A DNA stretch of 64,000 bases, from contig JANDLT010000014.1 in assembly GCA_024330265.1 (NCBI GenBank), forward strand, positions 31,594-95,593, given 5' to 3'. The notes under the pieces are model-generated. The model was not told the origin of the DNA. It saw only the letters and a program-made list of their open reading frames with translations, and did not search any database. The DNA is from Pyrinomonadaceae bacterium MAG19_C2-C3 (GTDB lineage: Bacteria; Acidobacteriota; Blastocatellia; Pyrinomonadales; Pyrinomonadaceae). Below, piece by piece: positions 42,591 to 50,161 of this stretch; position 1 is the stretch's first letter; each line of letters opens with the position of its first letter. The position numbers and the translations under genes were made by a program.

Positions 42591-42664
42591 GGCGCTATGG
42601 TGTAATTGGTTAACATGCAGCCCTCTCAAGGCTGAGAGTACGGGTTCGATCCCCGTTAGCGCTA
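42591..42664 (+). tRNA. tRNA-Glu (CUC anticodon)
   Basis: A complete cloverleaf: acceptor GGCGCTA/TAGCGCT, D-stem GTGT/ACAT, anticodon stem CAGCC/GGCTG with loop CTCTCAA (anticodon CTC), T-stem ACGGG/CCCGT with loop TTCGATC, and discriminator A. CCA is not encoded. The 304-bp gap 42535-42838 contains this tRNA and the inverted repeat at 42740. Confidence 0.93.
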
Positions 42665-42739
42665 TCAATTTTCAAACTCGTAACCCGAATTTCAAGTTGA
42701 AAAACGGGTAACGTGAGTTCGACGTTAAGACAAAAAGTT

Positions 42740-42803
42740 TTTATCCACGAAATGGCACGAACCAAAGCCGGATTTCTTTGGTTCGTGCCATTTCGTGGAT
42801 AAA
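42740..42803. repeat. Perfect 28-bp inverted repeat with TTCGTGG units
   Basis: Two perfectly complementary 28-bp arms (TTTATCCACGAAATGGCACG...) around an 8-base loop. It lies between the tRNA and the end of the radical SAM gene. It could form a long hairpin on either strand. Arms are built from TTCGTG-N-CATTTCGTGG-type units like the other intergenic repeats. Confidence 0.85.
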
Positions 42804-42838
42804 CTGCTTTACCGTTTCTTATATCAAACTGACGTTAG

Positions 42839-43858
42839 CTACTCAACATGCAGCATTTCACCAACCGCGTTGTTGCCTTTTGTTGTCATTGAATCTTCAA
42901 TGCTCGCGGGTGTTTGAGGTTTCCGCCAATTATCCAACAACGCTGTTTTGTGGACGCACGCGACGGTGCAGAACGGAGCGCAACCTTTTTCCGTGTTGTA
43001 TTCGCGTTCAATGTCGGCTTGCGTATATTGGGCGAGCGGGATGCCGGGAAAGCCGCGTTGTTGAGAACAGTAATGGACTAAGCCTTCTTCGCAGATGTAT
43101 AGGTAGCGCGCTCCGGCGCGGCAACGCCAATCGTTGGCTTCACCCCGCGCGAGTTTGTCTTGAAATCCGGCGAGGCGGGCATACTCTTTTTTGGAAAGCT
43201 TTTTGATTTCTTCGTAGATGCACTGCTCTTCCGGGTTGAGTGGTTTGAGGCTGCCCGAATTGTCGTGAATGATGCCGACGGTTGAAGTAAAGCCAAGTTC
43301 GACGGCGCGTTGGGCGATTGTCAGTGCGTCCGCCGGATTCTTGATGCCGCCGCCGATGACGGAGTTGATGTTGACCTGAAAATCGGCGTGTTCAGCCAAG
43401 TATTGAAGTTTCTTATCAAGAACTTTGAGCGACTTCTTTGAGACTTCATCGGGTTCGATGTTGTCAATCGAGATTTGCAAGTATTCAAGTCCGGCATCGT
43501 TGAGAGCCTTGATGCGGTCGGGCTTCATGTAATAACCGTTCGAGATGAGTCCGGCAATCATGCCGCGCGTTCGCGTGTGGCGCACGATGTCGTTAATTTC
43601 AGGGTGCATCATCGGTTCGCCGCCGGAGATGGTGATGATGGACGTTCCCAAGTCCGCGAGTTTATCGAGGCGACGCCGCATCTCGTCGAGGGCGACGGGT
43701 TGCGAAAAGTTATCGAACTCGTTGCAGTAAGTGCAGGCGAGATTGCACCGCCGCATAGGGATGATGTGCGCGAGTACGGGATGCTTGGTTGAAACTAAAC
43801 CGCGTGCGATAAATGAGGCTTCGCGGAATTTGAGATGTAGAAAACGACGTGTGTTCAT
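42839..43858 (-). CDS. Radical SAM enzyme with Cys-rich C-terminal (SPASM-like) region
   Basis: A 339-residue protein. The [4Fe-4S]/SAM motif is CNLACTYC (C-x3-C-x2-C, about residues 38-45), followed by [13 protein letters not shown], the GGE motif. The C-terminal part carries further cysteines ([20 protein letters not shown], then CSQQRG, and [14 protein letters not shown]), consistent with an auxiliary Fe-S cluster as in SPASM enzymes. Substrate unknown. No peptide precursor or sugar-pathway gene sits next to it, so RiPP or cofactor maturation cannot be claimed. It is not HpnH-like in its N-terminus. Interval 43859-44089 downstream of the LolA-like gene holds only a terminator. Confidence 0.9.
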   Translation of the reverse strand: MNTRRFLHLKFREASFIARGLVSTKHPVLAHIIPMRRCNLACTYCNEFDNFSQPVALDEMRRRLDKLADLGTSIITISGGEPMMHPEINDIVRHTRTRGMIAGLISNGYYMKPDRIKALNDAGLEYLQISIDNIEPDEVSKKSLKVLDKKLQYLAEHADFQVNINSVIGGGIKNPADALTIAQRAVELGFTSTVGIIHDNSGSLKPLNPEEQCIYEEIKKLSKKEYARLAGFQDKLARGEANDWRCRAGARYLYICEEGLVHYCSQQRGFPGIPLAQYTQADIEREYNTEKGCAPFCTVACVHKTALLDNWRKPQTPASIEDSMTTKGNNAVGEMLHVE

Positions 43859-44027
43859 CGAACTTGTTTTGATATTTGTAAATGAGGTCGCGGAGTTAAA
43901 TCCACGCGAACCGCACGCTTGTGCCTCTGTGGGCGAGGCGACGGGTTCTTAACGCAAACTGTATAAATTAAAGCGTCTCGGAAGATACGCGAGACGCGAG
44001 AAACTTAGCAAGGGCGATACATGCGAA

Positions 44028-44060
44028 AAGGGTTCTAGCATGGTGTGTGCCAGAACCCTT
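44028..44060 (-). terminator. Terminator of the LolA-like gene
   Basis: On the minus strand AAGGGTTCT...AGAACCCTT forms a 9-bp stem, extended by TGC/GCA, followed by TTTT, 30 bp after the stop of the gene at 44090. Confidence 0.75.
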
Positions 44061-44089
44061 GAGGCGGCGTTTTGCCCAACAAAACCCGT

Positions 44090-44779
44090 TTAGCTTTTAA
44101 TAATCTTCGCGCCGTTTGTGTCTAAACGAAACTCATTGCCGTTGACCTGCGCGTTGCGTTGCGGATTGACCAATCTGACGGTCGTCCAATCGCCATTGCG
44201 CTCGACAACCTTCGTTGCGACAGGCATTCCCGTATTGTTATCAACCCAGATTTCCGCGAACTTATATCCGGCGTTTCCCTTCGGCACAAGGCGCAAGTGC
44301 GCGACTTGCCTGCCGTCGAGATTCATAAATTGTAAGAGTTGCGGCTGTTCAAAGTTTGAACGCAACTGACTTCCCGATACATTCAAGCTAAAGCCAAGAA
44401 CATTGCTAACTTTATTGTTATTCGAGTTCGCGCTGCCGACATAGCACTGGCTAAGGCGCGGGCGGCACAACGTGTACTTGCCGTCTTGGACGGCAAGCGT
44501 CTCGCGTTGCGGCTGTTGCCAATCCACGCGCACCGAAACATTGCGCCCTTTATTCGGCACATAAATCATCACGCCTTGCGTAATATCGTCAACGCCGATT
44601 TGCGCGTTGTGCTTCTCCATCCAAACGCCGGAACGCAGAGAACTAAGCGTTGCGCGGTTACGCTCCATTTTTTGAATAATAGAACTGACCAATCCAGCAG
44701 TCTGTGCATTAGCGGTGTGAATGGGAGCGAAGATTATTGCGAAAACAAAAACAAGACTCAAACTGACGTACTTTCTCAT
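44090..44779 (-). CDS. LolA-like periplasmic lipoprotein carrier
   Basis: A 229-residue protein with a Sec signal peptide (LSLVFVFAIIFAPIHTANAQ). The mature part has the beta-half-barrel pattern of LolA: SSIIQKMERNRATLSSLRSG, GVMIYVPNKGRNVSVRVDWQ, an AVQDGKYTLCRP strand, LLQFMNLDGRQVAHLRLVPK and FAEIWVDNNTGMPVATKVVE. LolA ferries lipoproteins from the inner to the outer membrane; many Acidobacteriota carry several divergent LolA-fold proteins whose cargo is unknown. Its position a few genes from a LolD/MacB-like ABC pair and an OM-type lipoprotein suggests a shared envelope-transport role, by inference. Confidence 0.85.
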   Translation of the reverse strand: MRKYVSLSLVFVFAIIFAPIHTANAQTAGLVSSIIQKMERNRATLSSLRSGVWMEKHNAQIGVDDITQGVMIYVPNKGRNVSVRVDWQQPQRETLAVQDGKYTLCRPRLSQCYVGSANSNNNKVSNVLGFSLNVSGSQLRSNFEQPQLLQFMNLDGRQVAHLRLVPKGNAGYKFAEIWVDNNTGMPVATKVVERNGDWTTVRLVNPQRNAQVNGNEFRLDTNGAKIIKS

Positions 44780-44868
44780 GCGTAAAAACTCTCCTAAAAA
44801 TTAAAAACCCGAAGCGGCTCGCTTTTCACGCGAAGCCCGCTAAAAATTCGGGCGATTATAATGGCGGT

Positions 44869-45189
44869 TTATTCTATGTCAACCTGATAACTGACGGTAC
44901 GCCCTTGCGAATCGCGCACCGTGCGAACATCCGTCACGCGAACATCGGCGCGTCCCGTCAAACTCCGCACCTGTTTTTCAAGTGAACTTCTAACATCATT
45001 CTCACCAATACTTGCTGCGGGAACAATCAGCGAAGTCACCGGACTACGATGCATCGCCGTCGAACGAGGTTCGCCGCGCTCAAACCATCTGCCCGGCGTC
45101 AAAAACACAAACATCAAAATCAACACGCACAACACATCGTACTGCCAAGTGCTGCGCCCATATCGCCACAGGAGAATGTTTTTAATCAT
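44869..45189 (-). CDS. Small single-pass membrane protein
   Basis: A 106-residue protein with one transmembrane helix near the N-terminus (YDVLCVLILMFVFLTP) and a ~70-residue extracytoplasmic domain (LEKQVRSLTGRADVRVTDVR) ending in a strand-like segment. No known family. It is 89 bp upstream of the LolA-like gene on the same strand, so the two may be co-transcribed. Confidence 0.7.
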   Translation of the reverse strand: MIKNILLWRYGRSTWQYDVLCVLILMFVFLTPGRWFERGEPRSTAMHRSPVTSLIVPAASIGENDVRSSLEKQVRSLTGRADVRVTDVRTVRDSQGRTVSYQVDIE

Positions 45190-45296
45190 AGCCTTATTAA
45201 CGGCTGATATAAGCTACCTCGAAACGGGAGCGAATCAAAAGCCGAATTCATAACCTTGTTCGATGTCGCACTTTACTGAAACATGCCTCTTGCATT

Positions 45297-45677
45297 TTAA
45301 TCACTGCATCCAGAAGCCGCCACGAAGTACTTAATGAGCCGCTGCGCTATATCATTATCATCGAGAGAGTTTTCTAATGGCGGTAACTCCGATTTTTTTT
45401 CGTTACCCGTCCCATCGGAAACCACTAACGTGCAAATCAGTTTTTCGCCTTTTAATTTTACGTAGACATAAGCTGCACAGGAATCAAGAACATCTGAAAA
45501 AATGCAGAAATCATTTGGAACTTCGTGATGCCAACCCGACAGAATTCCCTGTTTCCATTCGACTACTTCTATTTTTTCCTGCTCAACTTTAATTCTCTCG
45601 TTACCATTAAACCGGATTGCGTTTTCACTGAAGGCGTGAGCGTTCACTGCTGAGATTAGAGTATTAAGGTTTTTCAT
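45297..45677 (-). CDS. Unrecognised protein, lower GC than neighbours
   Basis: A 126-residue frame with no signal peptide. Visible segments: NGNERIKVEQEKIEVVEWKQ, CAAYVYVKLKGEKLICTLVV, DDNDIAQRLIKYFVAASG. The mix of strands and helices suggests a small alpha/beta domain. No homologue recognised. Base composition is noticeably more A/T-rich than the flanking genes, which may point to later acquisition. It sits between the LolA-like group and the ABC ATPase gene. Confidence 0.55.
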   Translation of the reverse strand: MKNLNTLISAVNAHAFSENAIRFNGNERIKVEQEKIEVVEWKQGILSGWHHEVPNDFCIFSDVLDSCAAYVYVKLKGEKLICTLVVSDGTGNEKKSELPPLENSLDDNDIAQRLIKYFVAASGCSD

Positions 45678-45751
45678 ATCCGAAATTCTAGCAGTACCTA
45701 TATCCCAAACGAAGCATTCAACTTGATAGTGAAAGCAAAAACAATCTCTTA

Positions 45752-45783
45752 ACTATCCACTATCAGTTATCCACTATCCACTA
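45752..45783. repeat. CACTATC heptamer-like repeat
   Basis: Units ACTATCC-ACTATCAGTTATCC-ACTATCC-ACTA. It supplies the TAG stop codon of the ABC ATPase gene (45774-45776, GGATAGTGG on the minus strand). A single arm only. Confidence 0.75.
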
Positions 45784-46475
45784 ATCTGCACGCTCACTGC
45801 CGGAGTCGTGATTTGCCCGTCGCGCATATAGACGATGCGGCGGCACATCGCGGCGGCTTCCGGGTTATGCGTAATCATGACGATGGTTTGATTGAAACGA
45901 TAGTTGAGTTCTTGAAGCATGTTAAGCACGATGGCGGAGTTTTCCGAATCGAGATTGCCGGTCGGCTCATCGGCGAGAATTAACGCGGGGTTGGTGATGA
46001 TGGCGCGGGCGACCGCGACGCGCTGTTGTTCGCCGCCGGAAAGCTCCATCGGCTTGTGTTTCATCTTGTCTTCGAGGCGCAAGAGTTTCAAAACTTCCGT
46101 GCGGCGCGTTGCGTCGTCCGTGTTGTTTTTGCTTTGAATCTGTTCGGCAAGTCGCAAGTTCCCCTCTGCCGTCAGGGTCGGAAACAGGTTGAAGCGTTGA
46201 AACACGAAACCGATTTTGCGGCGGCGAATGTCTGTGCGCGCGGCATCGGAAGCCGCCGATAAATCTTCTTCGTCAACCGTGATGCGCCCGCTCGTCGGTT
46301 GCAACAACCCGCCAAGCAGATGCAGCAAAGTTGATTTGCCGCACCCCGAAGGTCCCATGATGGCGACAAACTCGCCCTCTTCAACCTCAAGCGACACATC
46401 GCGCAGGGCGTGAACGTCCACGCTCCCGACGCGATAAGTCTTGTACAGATTTTCGGCTCGAAGAATAGTTTTCAT
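45774..46475 (-). CDS. ABC transporter ATP-binding protein, LolD/MacB type
   Basis: 233 residues from the ATG at 46475 ([20 protein letters not shown]); an extra 14 codons upstream in frame derive from repeat sequence and are unlikely to be translated. Walker [11 protein letters not shown]-loop in [20 protein letters not shown], signature [15 protein letters not shown], Walker [16 protein letters not shown] and switch histidine in MITHNPEAA are all intact. It powers the FtsX-type permease at 47013. In ordinary operons these genes are adjacent; here an S23-like gene and AGTAGGC repeats lie between. Its stop codon is in a CACTATC repeat. Confidence 0.94.
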   Translation of the reverse strand: MKTILRAENLYKTYRVGSVDVHALRDVSLEVEEGEFVAIMGPSGCGKSTLLHLLGGLLQPTSGRITVDEEDLSAASDAARTDIRRRKIGFVFQRFNLFPTLTAEGNLRLAEQIQSKNNTDDATRRTEVLKLLRLEDKMKHKPMELSGGEQQRVAVARAIITNPALILADEPTGNLDSENSAIVLNMLQELNYRFNQTIVMITHNPEAAAMCRRIVYMRDGQITTPAVSVQISG

Positions 46476-46480
46476 GGGAA

Positions 46481-46540
46481 GTAGTAGGCAGTAGGCAGAG
46501 GACAGTAGGCGGTTCAAGACAGTTCTTTCTGCCTACTTTT
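46481..46540. repeat. AGTAGGC heptamer repeat (left of S23-like gene)
   Basis: Units AGTAGGC-AGTAGGC-AGAGGAC-AGTAGGC, with an inverse unit (TTTCTGCCTACTTTT) at the right end, inside the S23-like coding end. Forms the left boundary of the segment inserted between ABC ATPase and permease genes. Confidence 0.85.
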
Positions 46541-46891
46541 CTCCTCAAGTGAGTTGCCAAGTCCGTTGATTAAGCGACCTACTTCTCCGGCTAGACTCAT
46601 TAGGATTTCAGCTTGTGCTTCGCTCAAGTAGTCTAGTCGCTGGGCGATACGAACTTGAGTTTCAGCTTCACGCAATGAGCCATGAGCGATTGCCAGAAAA
46701 CGCCGGAAGTCGTTGATTGAGTTGCGCCCTTGTCCTTCGGCGATATTTGAAGGCACAGAAACTGCGGCTCTTCTGAGTTGACTTGTCAGCCCGTAGAGTT
46801 CCTCCTTCGGAAACAGCCTCGTCGCCTTATAAATCATCTCGACCAAATCCATAGCCTTCTGCCACGCGATTAAATCACTATAATTCCTCAT
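46514..46891 (-). CDS. Four-helix-bundle protein of the S23 / 23S-rRNA-intervening-sequence family
   Basis: A 125-residue all-helical protein with a good ribosome binding site (CGGAG). It carries the family's pattern: [50 protein letters not shown] and [20 protein letters not shown]. The family occurs as inserts in 23S rRNA genes, as orphan genes, and as Avd beside diversity-generating retroelements; its job is not established. No reverse transcriptase is in the window. AGTAGGC heptamer arrays lie on both sides, and the whole block separates an ABC ATPase gene from its permease gene, suggesting insertion of a repeat-bounded segment. The last residues (KSRQKELS) are coded in the repeat. Confidence 0.9.
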   Translation of the reverse strand: MRNYSDLIAWQKAMDLVEMIYKATRLFPKEELYGLTSQLRRAAVSVPSNIAEGQGRNSINDFRRFLAIAHGSLREAETQVRIAQRLDYLSEAQAEILMSLAGEVGRLINGLGNSLEEKSRQKELS

Positions 46892-46903
46892 TGTTATCTC
46901 CGA

Positions 46904-47018
46904 TAGTAGGCAGTAGGCAGAGAGCAGTAGGCAGTAGGCAGTGTAAGAGAGCAGAAAGATACTAAGAGCAGACCATCTTGTTTTTAACTGCCTACTGCCC
47001 TCTGCCTACTGCCTACTC
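46904..47018. repeat. AGTAGGC heptamer inverted repeat (right of S23-like gene)
   Basis: Left arm (46904-46941) with AGTAGGC-AGTAGGC-AGAGAGC-AGTAGGC-AGTAGGC faces a right arm (46987-47018) with complementary ACTGCCTACTGCC-type units. The right arm supplies the TAG stop of the permease gene (47013-47015). Confidence 0.9.
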
Positions 47019-48110
47019 ATAAGCAAGTGCTTCCACCGCGTCGAGATTCGCGGCGCGGGTCGCCGGATAGAGCGCGCCGAGTGCGCCGCCAAAGAGTCCA
47101 ATGGCGACGGCAACCAATGCCCAACGCCAACTGTATTCAAATATCAAACCGGAGAAGCGTTCGATTGCCGCGCCTGCGACGAACGCCGTGATAAAACCGA
47201 TGACGAGTCCGATGACGCTGATGAGCAAAGCTTCCTGCTCAATCGTCCAGATAATAAAGCCGCGCGACGCGCCGAGTGCTTTGAGCGTCCCGATTTCCCG
47301 CGTGCGTTCGGTTATCGTCGTGTACATCGCCAGCATGATGACGAGTGTGGAAACGATTGCCGAAAGTGCAACGAGGACGCGCAGAAACGTCCCCAAAAAC
47401 GGAACGCTGCGCTCGAAGTTGGTCGAGATGTCGCGCGTCAGTTGGATTTTATTTCCCGGCAGTTCCGCTTCCAAACGCTGTGCGAGTTCCTCCGCCGTCA
47501 CGCCGTCGCGCGCCTTGACCAAAATGTATGTGGATTTACCGGCGGCTTCTAAGGCGTCTTGCATCGCCGCGAGTGTCATCTTGATGCGCGCTCCCGATTC
47601 GGGTTGATAAACGCCGACGACGCGATACGACTTATCGCCGAACAACTTGATTTCCTGATTGATTTGAAGATTATCGTTGCGCTGCTTGGTCGCATCAACG
47701 ATGACCTCGTTTGCCGCCGACGGTGCGCGCCCTTCCGTGATGCTCATCCGGTTCATCGCGGCGAAGGATTTCCACTCAATACCCTCAAGACGTTCAAAGC
47801 CGAAGCCCGCCGATCCTTGCGTGACGTACAAAATTACGGGCGTCGCATCGGCAACCCCGTCAATCGCTTTGAGTCGCTCGACGTATCGCACATCAAGGCT
47901 CGCCGTCGAACTCGTCAGTTGCATCGAACCGGGACGTGTGAACAGAATTTCGGCTCGAACATTCGATGAACGCCGCTCCAAATCCTTCGCCATCCCGCTC
48001 GCCAGTCCCGTGAACAACATCACGAGATTCACCCCAAGCGCGACGCCCAACACACTGATGAGCATACGCAAAGGACGCTGGCGAATGTTGGCGGCAACAA
48101 GATGAAGCAT
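47013..48110 (-). CDS. ABC transporter permease, MacB/LolC (FtsX) type
   Basis: A 365-residue protein with the four-helix MacB topology: one N-terminal membrane helix (MLISVLGVALGVNLVMLFTG), a ~200-residue periplasmic domain, and three C-terminal helices (LVALSAIVSTLVIMLAMYTT; ALLISVIGLVIGFITAFVAG; WALVAVAIGLFGGALGALYP). The FtsX signature ITERTREIGTLKALGASRGF is present. With the ATPase at 45774 it forms a mechanotransmission-type transporter for lipoproteins, peptides or drugs. Its last codon is followed by a stop inside an AGTAGGC repeat, so the natural C-terminus may have been trimmed by the repeat. It follows the lipoprotein gene by 91 bp. Confidence 0.93.
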   Translation of the reverse strand: MLHLVAANIRQRPLRMLISVLGVALGVNLVMLFTGLASGMAKDLERRSSNVRAEILFTRPGSMQLTSSTASLDVRYVERLKAIDGVADATPVILYVTQGSAGFGFERLEGIEWKSFAAMNRMSITEGRAPSAANEVIVDATKQRNDNLQINQEIKLFGDKSYRVVGVYQPESGARIKMTLAAMQDALEAAGKSTYILVKARDGVTAEELAQRLEAELPGNKIQLTRDISTNFERSVPFLGTFLRVLVALSAIVSTLVIMLAMYTTITERTREIGTLKALGASRGFIIWTIEQEALLISVIGLVIGFITAFVAGAAIERFSGLIFEYSWRWALVAVAIGLFGGALGALYPATRAANLDAVEALAYE

Positions 48111-48111
48111 C

Positions 48112-48240
48112 GGGGGTCAGAGGTCGGGGGTCAGGAGTCGGTTAAAGGTATAAGAGTGGTTTGGGGAACGGAACAGTATGGACAAACAAAAACTATTTCC
48201 GTTATTTCTGTCCCCTGTTCCCCGTCACCCGCCCCCTATC
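48112..48240. repeat. GGGGTCA heptamer-like inverted repeat
   Basis: Left arm 48112-48140 (GGGGGTCAGAGGTCGGGGGT), right arm about 48209-48240 (complement of GGGGGCGGGTGACGGGGAAC). The right arm is translated as the C-terminal tail of the lipoprotein gene at 48202; the left arm begins 2 bp from the permease start codon. Confidence 0.7.
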
Positions 48241-49398
48241 TAAATCTACTTCTGGCAGACTCCACTCGTTCTCCAACAGAAAAACTTTCGCGTCGTAAGG
48301 GCGGTTAATGGTGACGGCTTCCGGTGATTGATATGTGATGCGAATCGCATAACGCTCTTGCGGGCGTGTCAATTCGATTGTTGACGGTAACATGATGCCA
48401 GATGCGGCAGCACCGCCTTGACTGAAAGCTTGAGCGTTCGCCGCGAGGTTGCCGTTGGGTTGGTTCAACGCGCCGCCGCCGAAGGGTCGCGGCTTTTTAT
48501 ACAGTACGTCGGTTAAGACTTGCCCTTGCGGGTCGAAGGTTTGCAGTCGCGCGAGGCGTATGCCTTGATAGCGGTCAAACCAGAAACGGCGCACGAGTCG
48601 GGCTTCTTTCGCCGTGCCGCCGTTATTAGCTTCGCCGTTCGTCGCGGAGAGCGGCATCAATTCGTCAAGCAGATAATAACCGCGCACGACGCGCCCGCCT
48701 TTTTTCTCTTTGCGCTCGGCGGCGGGACGCTCATCAATTTCGTCTTGCGAGTATTCGCTTCGCACATAAATGTAGCCGCCGTTTTGCGCGACGGGACGCA
48801 CGAGCAGAGCGTCCGTGAAATGTTGCGGGCGCAAACTCGACAGCGCACCGACGGCGCGTTGCTGTGAGGCGGCGCGCTCTTTTTTATTGTCGTCGCCGCA
48901 ATCACCATCCGCGTTCATCTCCAGCGGCGGATAAATCGCATCGTTCGTGCCGCGCACAAAACGGCGAAAGCGTTCTTCGCCCAGCAAGACGGCGATGCGA
49001 AATTGCGAACCGTCCGAAGTCATCTGCGCGACATCCGTGCCGACGAACGGAATCTGGATTCGTAAATTGACTTGACCGGGACGCTGCAAAACAACCGTGC
49101 CGTCAGCCGTGCGGTATTTTTCCGCGACGCCGCACTTGGCAAACGACGTATCGAGAAACTGTATGTCAATCTTGCCGCGCACGGATTGCACCGTCGCCGT
49201 CTTGTTGACTTCGTTGATAAGGCGCGCGGTGTCCGCCGTTTGAAGCGGCGTGAGCAGTTGCGGCACGGTGACTTTGCTTCGCACACCGGGAACTAAACCG
49301 CACCCTGCCGTCAGAAACGTGACCGCGAAAATCATGGCGATAACCGCGACGCGCGTTTTCACCCGACCCGAAATGTTAGCGACTGTGACCTGTGACAT
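48202..49398 (-). CDS. Lipoprotein with LolA/LolB-like fold (DUF4292-like)
   Basis: A 398-residue protein with a type II signal peptide (VIAMIFAVTFLTAGC, lipobox LTAGC). The mature part shows LolA/LolB-like strands: ATVQSVRGKIDIQFLDTSFA, TVVLQRPGQVNLRIQIPFVG, MTSDGSQFRIAVLL and, near the end, STIELTRPQERYAIRITYQS. This pattern fits outer-membrane lipoproteins that accept lipoproteins or lipid. Its last ~13 residues (RGRVTGNRGQK) are encoded by a heptamer-like repeat. It precedes the ABC permease in the same direction. With the ATPase, permease and LolA-like gene it makes a plausible envelope-trafficking cluster. Confidence 0.82.
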   Translation of the reverse strand: MSQVTVANISGRVKTRVAVIAMIFAVTFLTAGCGLVPGVRSKVTVPQLLTPLQTADTARLINEVNKTATVQSVRGKIDIQFLDTSFAKCGVAEKYRTADGTVVLQRPGQVNLRIQIPFVGTDVAQMTSDGSQFRIAVLLGEERFRRFVRGTNDAIYPPLEMNADGDCGDDNKKERAASQQRAVGALSSLRPQHFTDALLVRPVAQNGGYIYVRSEYSQDEIDERPAAERKEKKGGRVVRGYYLLDELMPLSATNGEANNGGTAKEARLVRRFWFDRYQGIRLARLQTFDPQGQVLTDVLYKKPRPFGGGALNQPNGNLAANAQAFSQGGAAASGIMLPSTIELTRPQERYAIRITYQSPEAVTINRPYDAKVFLLENEWSLPEVDLDRGRVTGNRGQK

Positions 49399-49575
49399 TG
49401 ATGGTGTTGAAGATTAAAAAAAGACCGCGCGGCTATTAAGCGACGGGCGGGGAAAGGGGCGGTACAGAAATAAATTTGTGCGATATATCAACGGGCGAAG
49501 CTAACAAAGCCTTTGTGAAATTGTCAACGCATGAATTGATTCCGATATGTAATACCGACTTGTATAACCACCTGA

Positions 49576-49606
49576 GTTTAGAAGCGGGCTATGCCCGCCT
49601 CTAAAC
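49576..49606. repeat. Short palindrome, GTTTAGAGGCGGG family
   Basis: GTTTAGAAGCGGGC-TAT-GCCCGCCTCTAAAC: a single-hairpin member of the family lying in 49399-49654, which holds no gene. It has the outer TTTAG and inner GCGGGC arms of the larger copies with the middle segment missing. Confidence 0.85.
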
Positions 49607-49654
49607 ATTCGTTTCTTATTTTGATTCGTAGCATCTACAAATTAGAGTTTCGCT

Positions 49655-50080
49655 TCAGTCAACGATGAGCGGCGGCTTATCGAAACGCCGCCGCAAATTG
49701 TTAATCGAACTTTGCACTTTGGGTTGACCGACGATGCGGCTTTCAAGTTCGCGCTTGCCCGGAAAATCAACCAGCATAAGTCCAAGCAGAACCGTCAACA
49801 AACCCTGTCCCGGCACACCGGGCAGCGACATCACGACGCCGAACACGATTAACACGATGCCGAGCAGGTTCTTGGCGACGATACCCGCCCACCTGTAAGC
49901 CGGATTTTTATCCGTTAAAAACTCGCGTTCGTGCGACGAGTGAAAATAGTTCGCCGGAAGTTTGACCATCACGAACGCCACCACTGCGAGACTGCCGACG
50001 AGTGTGACGATGAAAATAAGAAAGGCAATCAACACTTGTCCCCACGTCACGGTTTCCATCCAATGCGTCAACCAACTCAC
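49655..50080 (-). CDS. PGPGW-family membrane protein
   Basis: A 141-residue protein with two transmembrane segments (LIAFLIFIVTLVGSLAVVAF; GIVLIVFGVVMSLPGVPGQG, then LLTVLLGLMLVDFPGKRELE). The SLPGVPGQG turn followed by LGLMLVDFPGKRELE matches the putative transmembrane PGPGW family. Function unknown. It stands alone with the FAD oxidase 81 bp upstream in the same direction. Confidence 0.8.
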   Translation of the reverse strand: MSWLTHWMETVTWGQVLIAFLIFIVTLVGSLAVVAFVMVKLPANYFHSSHEREFLTDKNPAYRWAGIVAKNLLGIVLIVFGVVMSLPGVPGQGLLTVLLGLMLVDFPGKRELESRIVGQPKVQSSINNLRRRFDKPPLIVD

Positions 50081-50161
50081 GATTATGCGTATCCTTCATC
50101 ATGCTTCAGGCTTATCCGTCGGAGTCTTTGATGCGCTCAAAGCTCAAAGTCATGTCCGGCT

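Noticed and set aside
42778..43206. 142-residue plus-strand frame opposite the radical SAM gene
   Set aside because: It is the antisense of a well-supported Fe-S enzyme and contains part of the perfect inverted repeat; no family resemblance.
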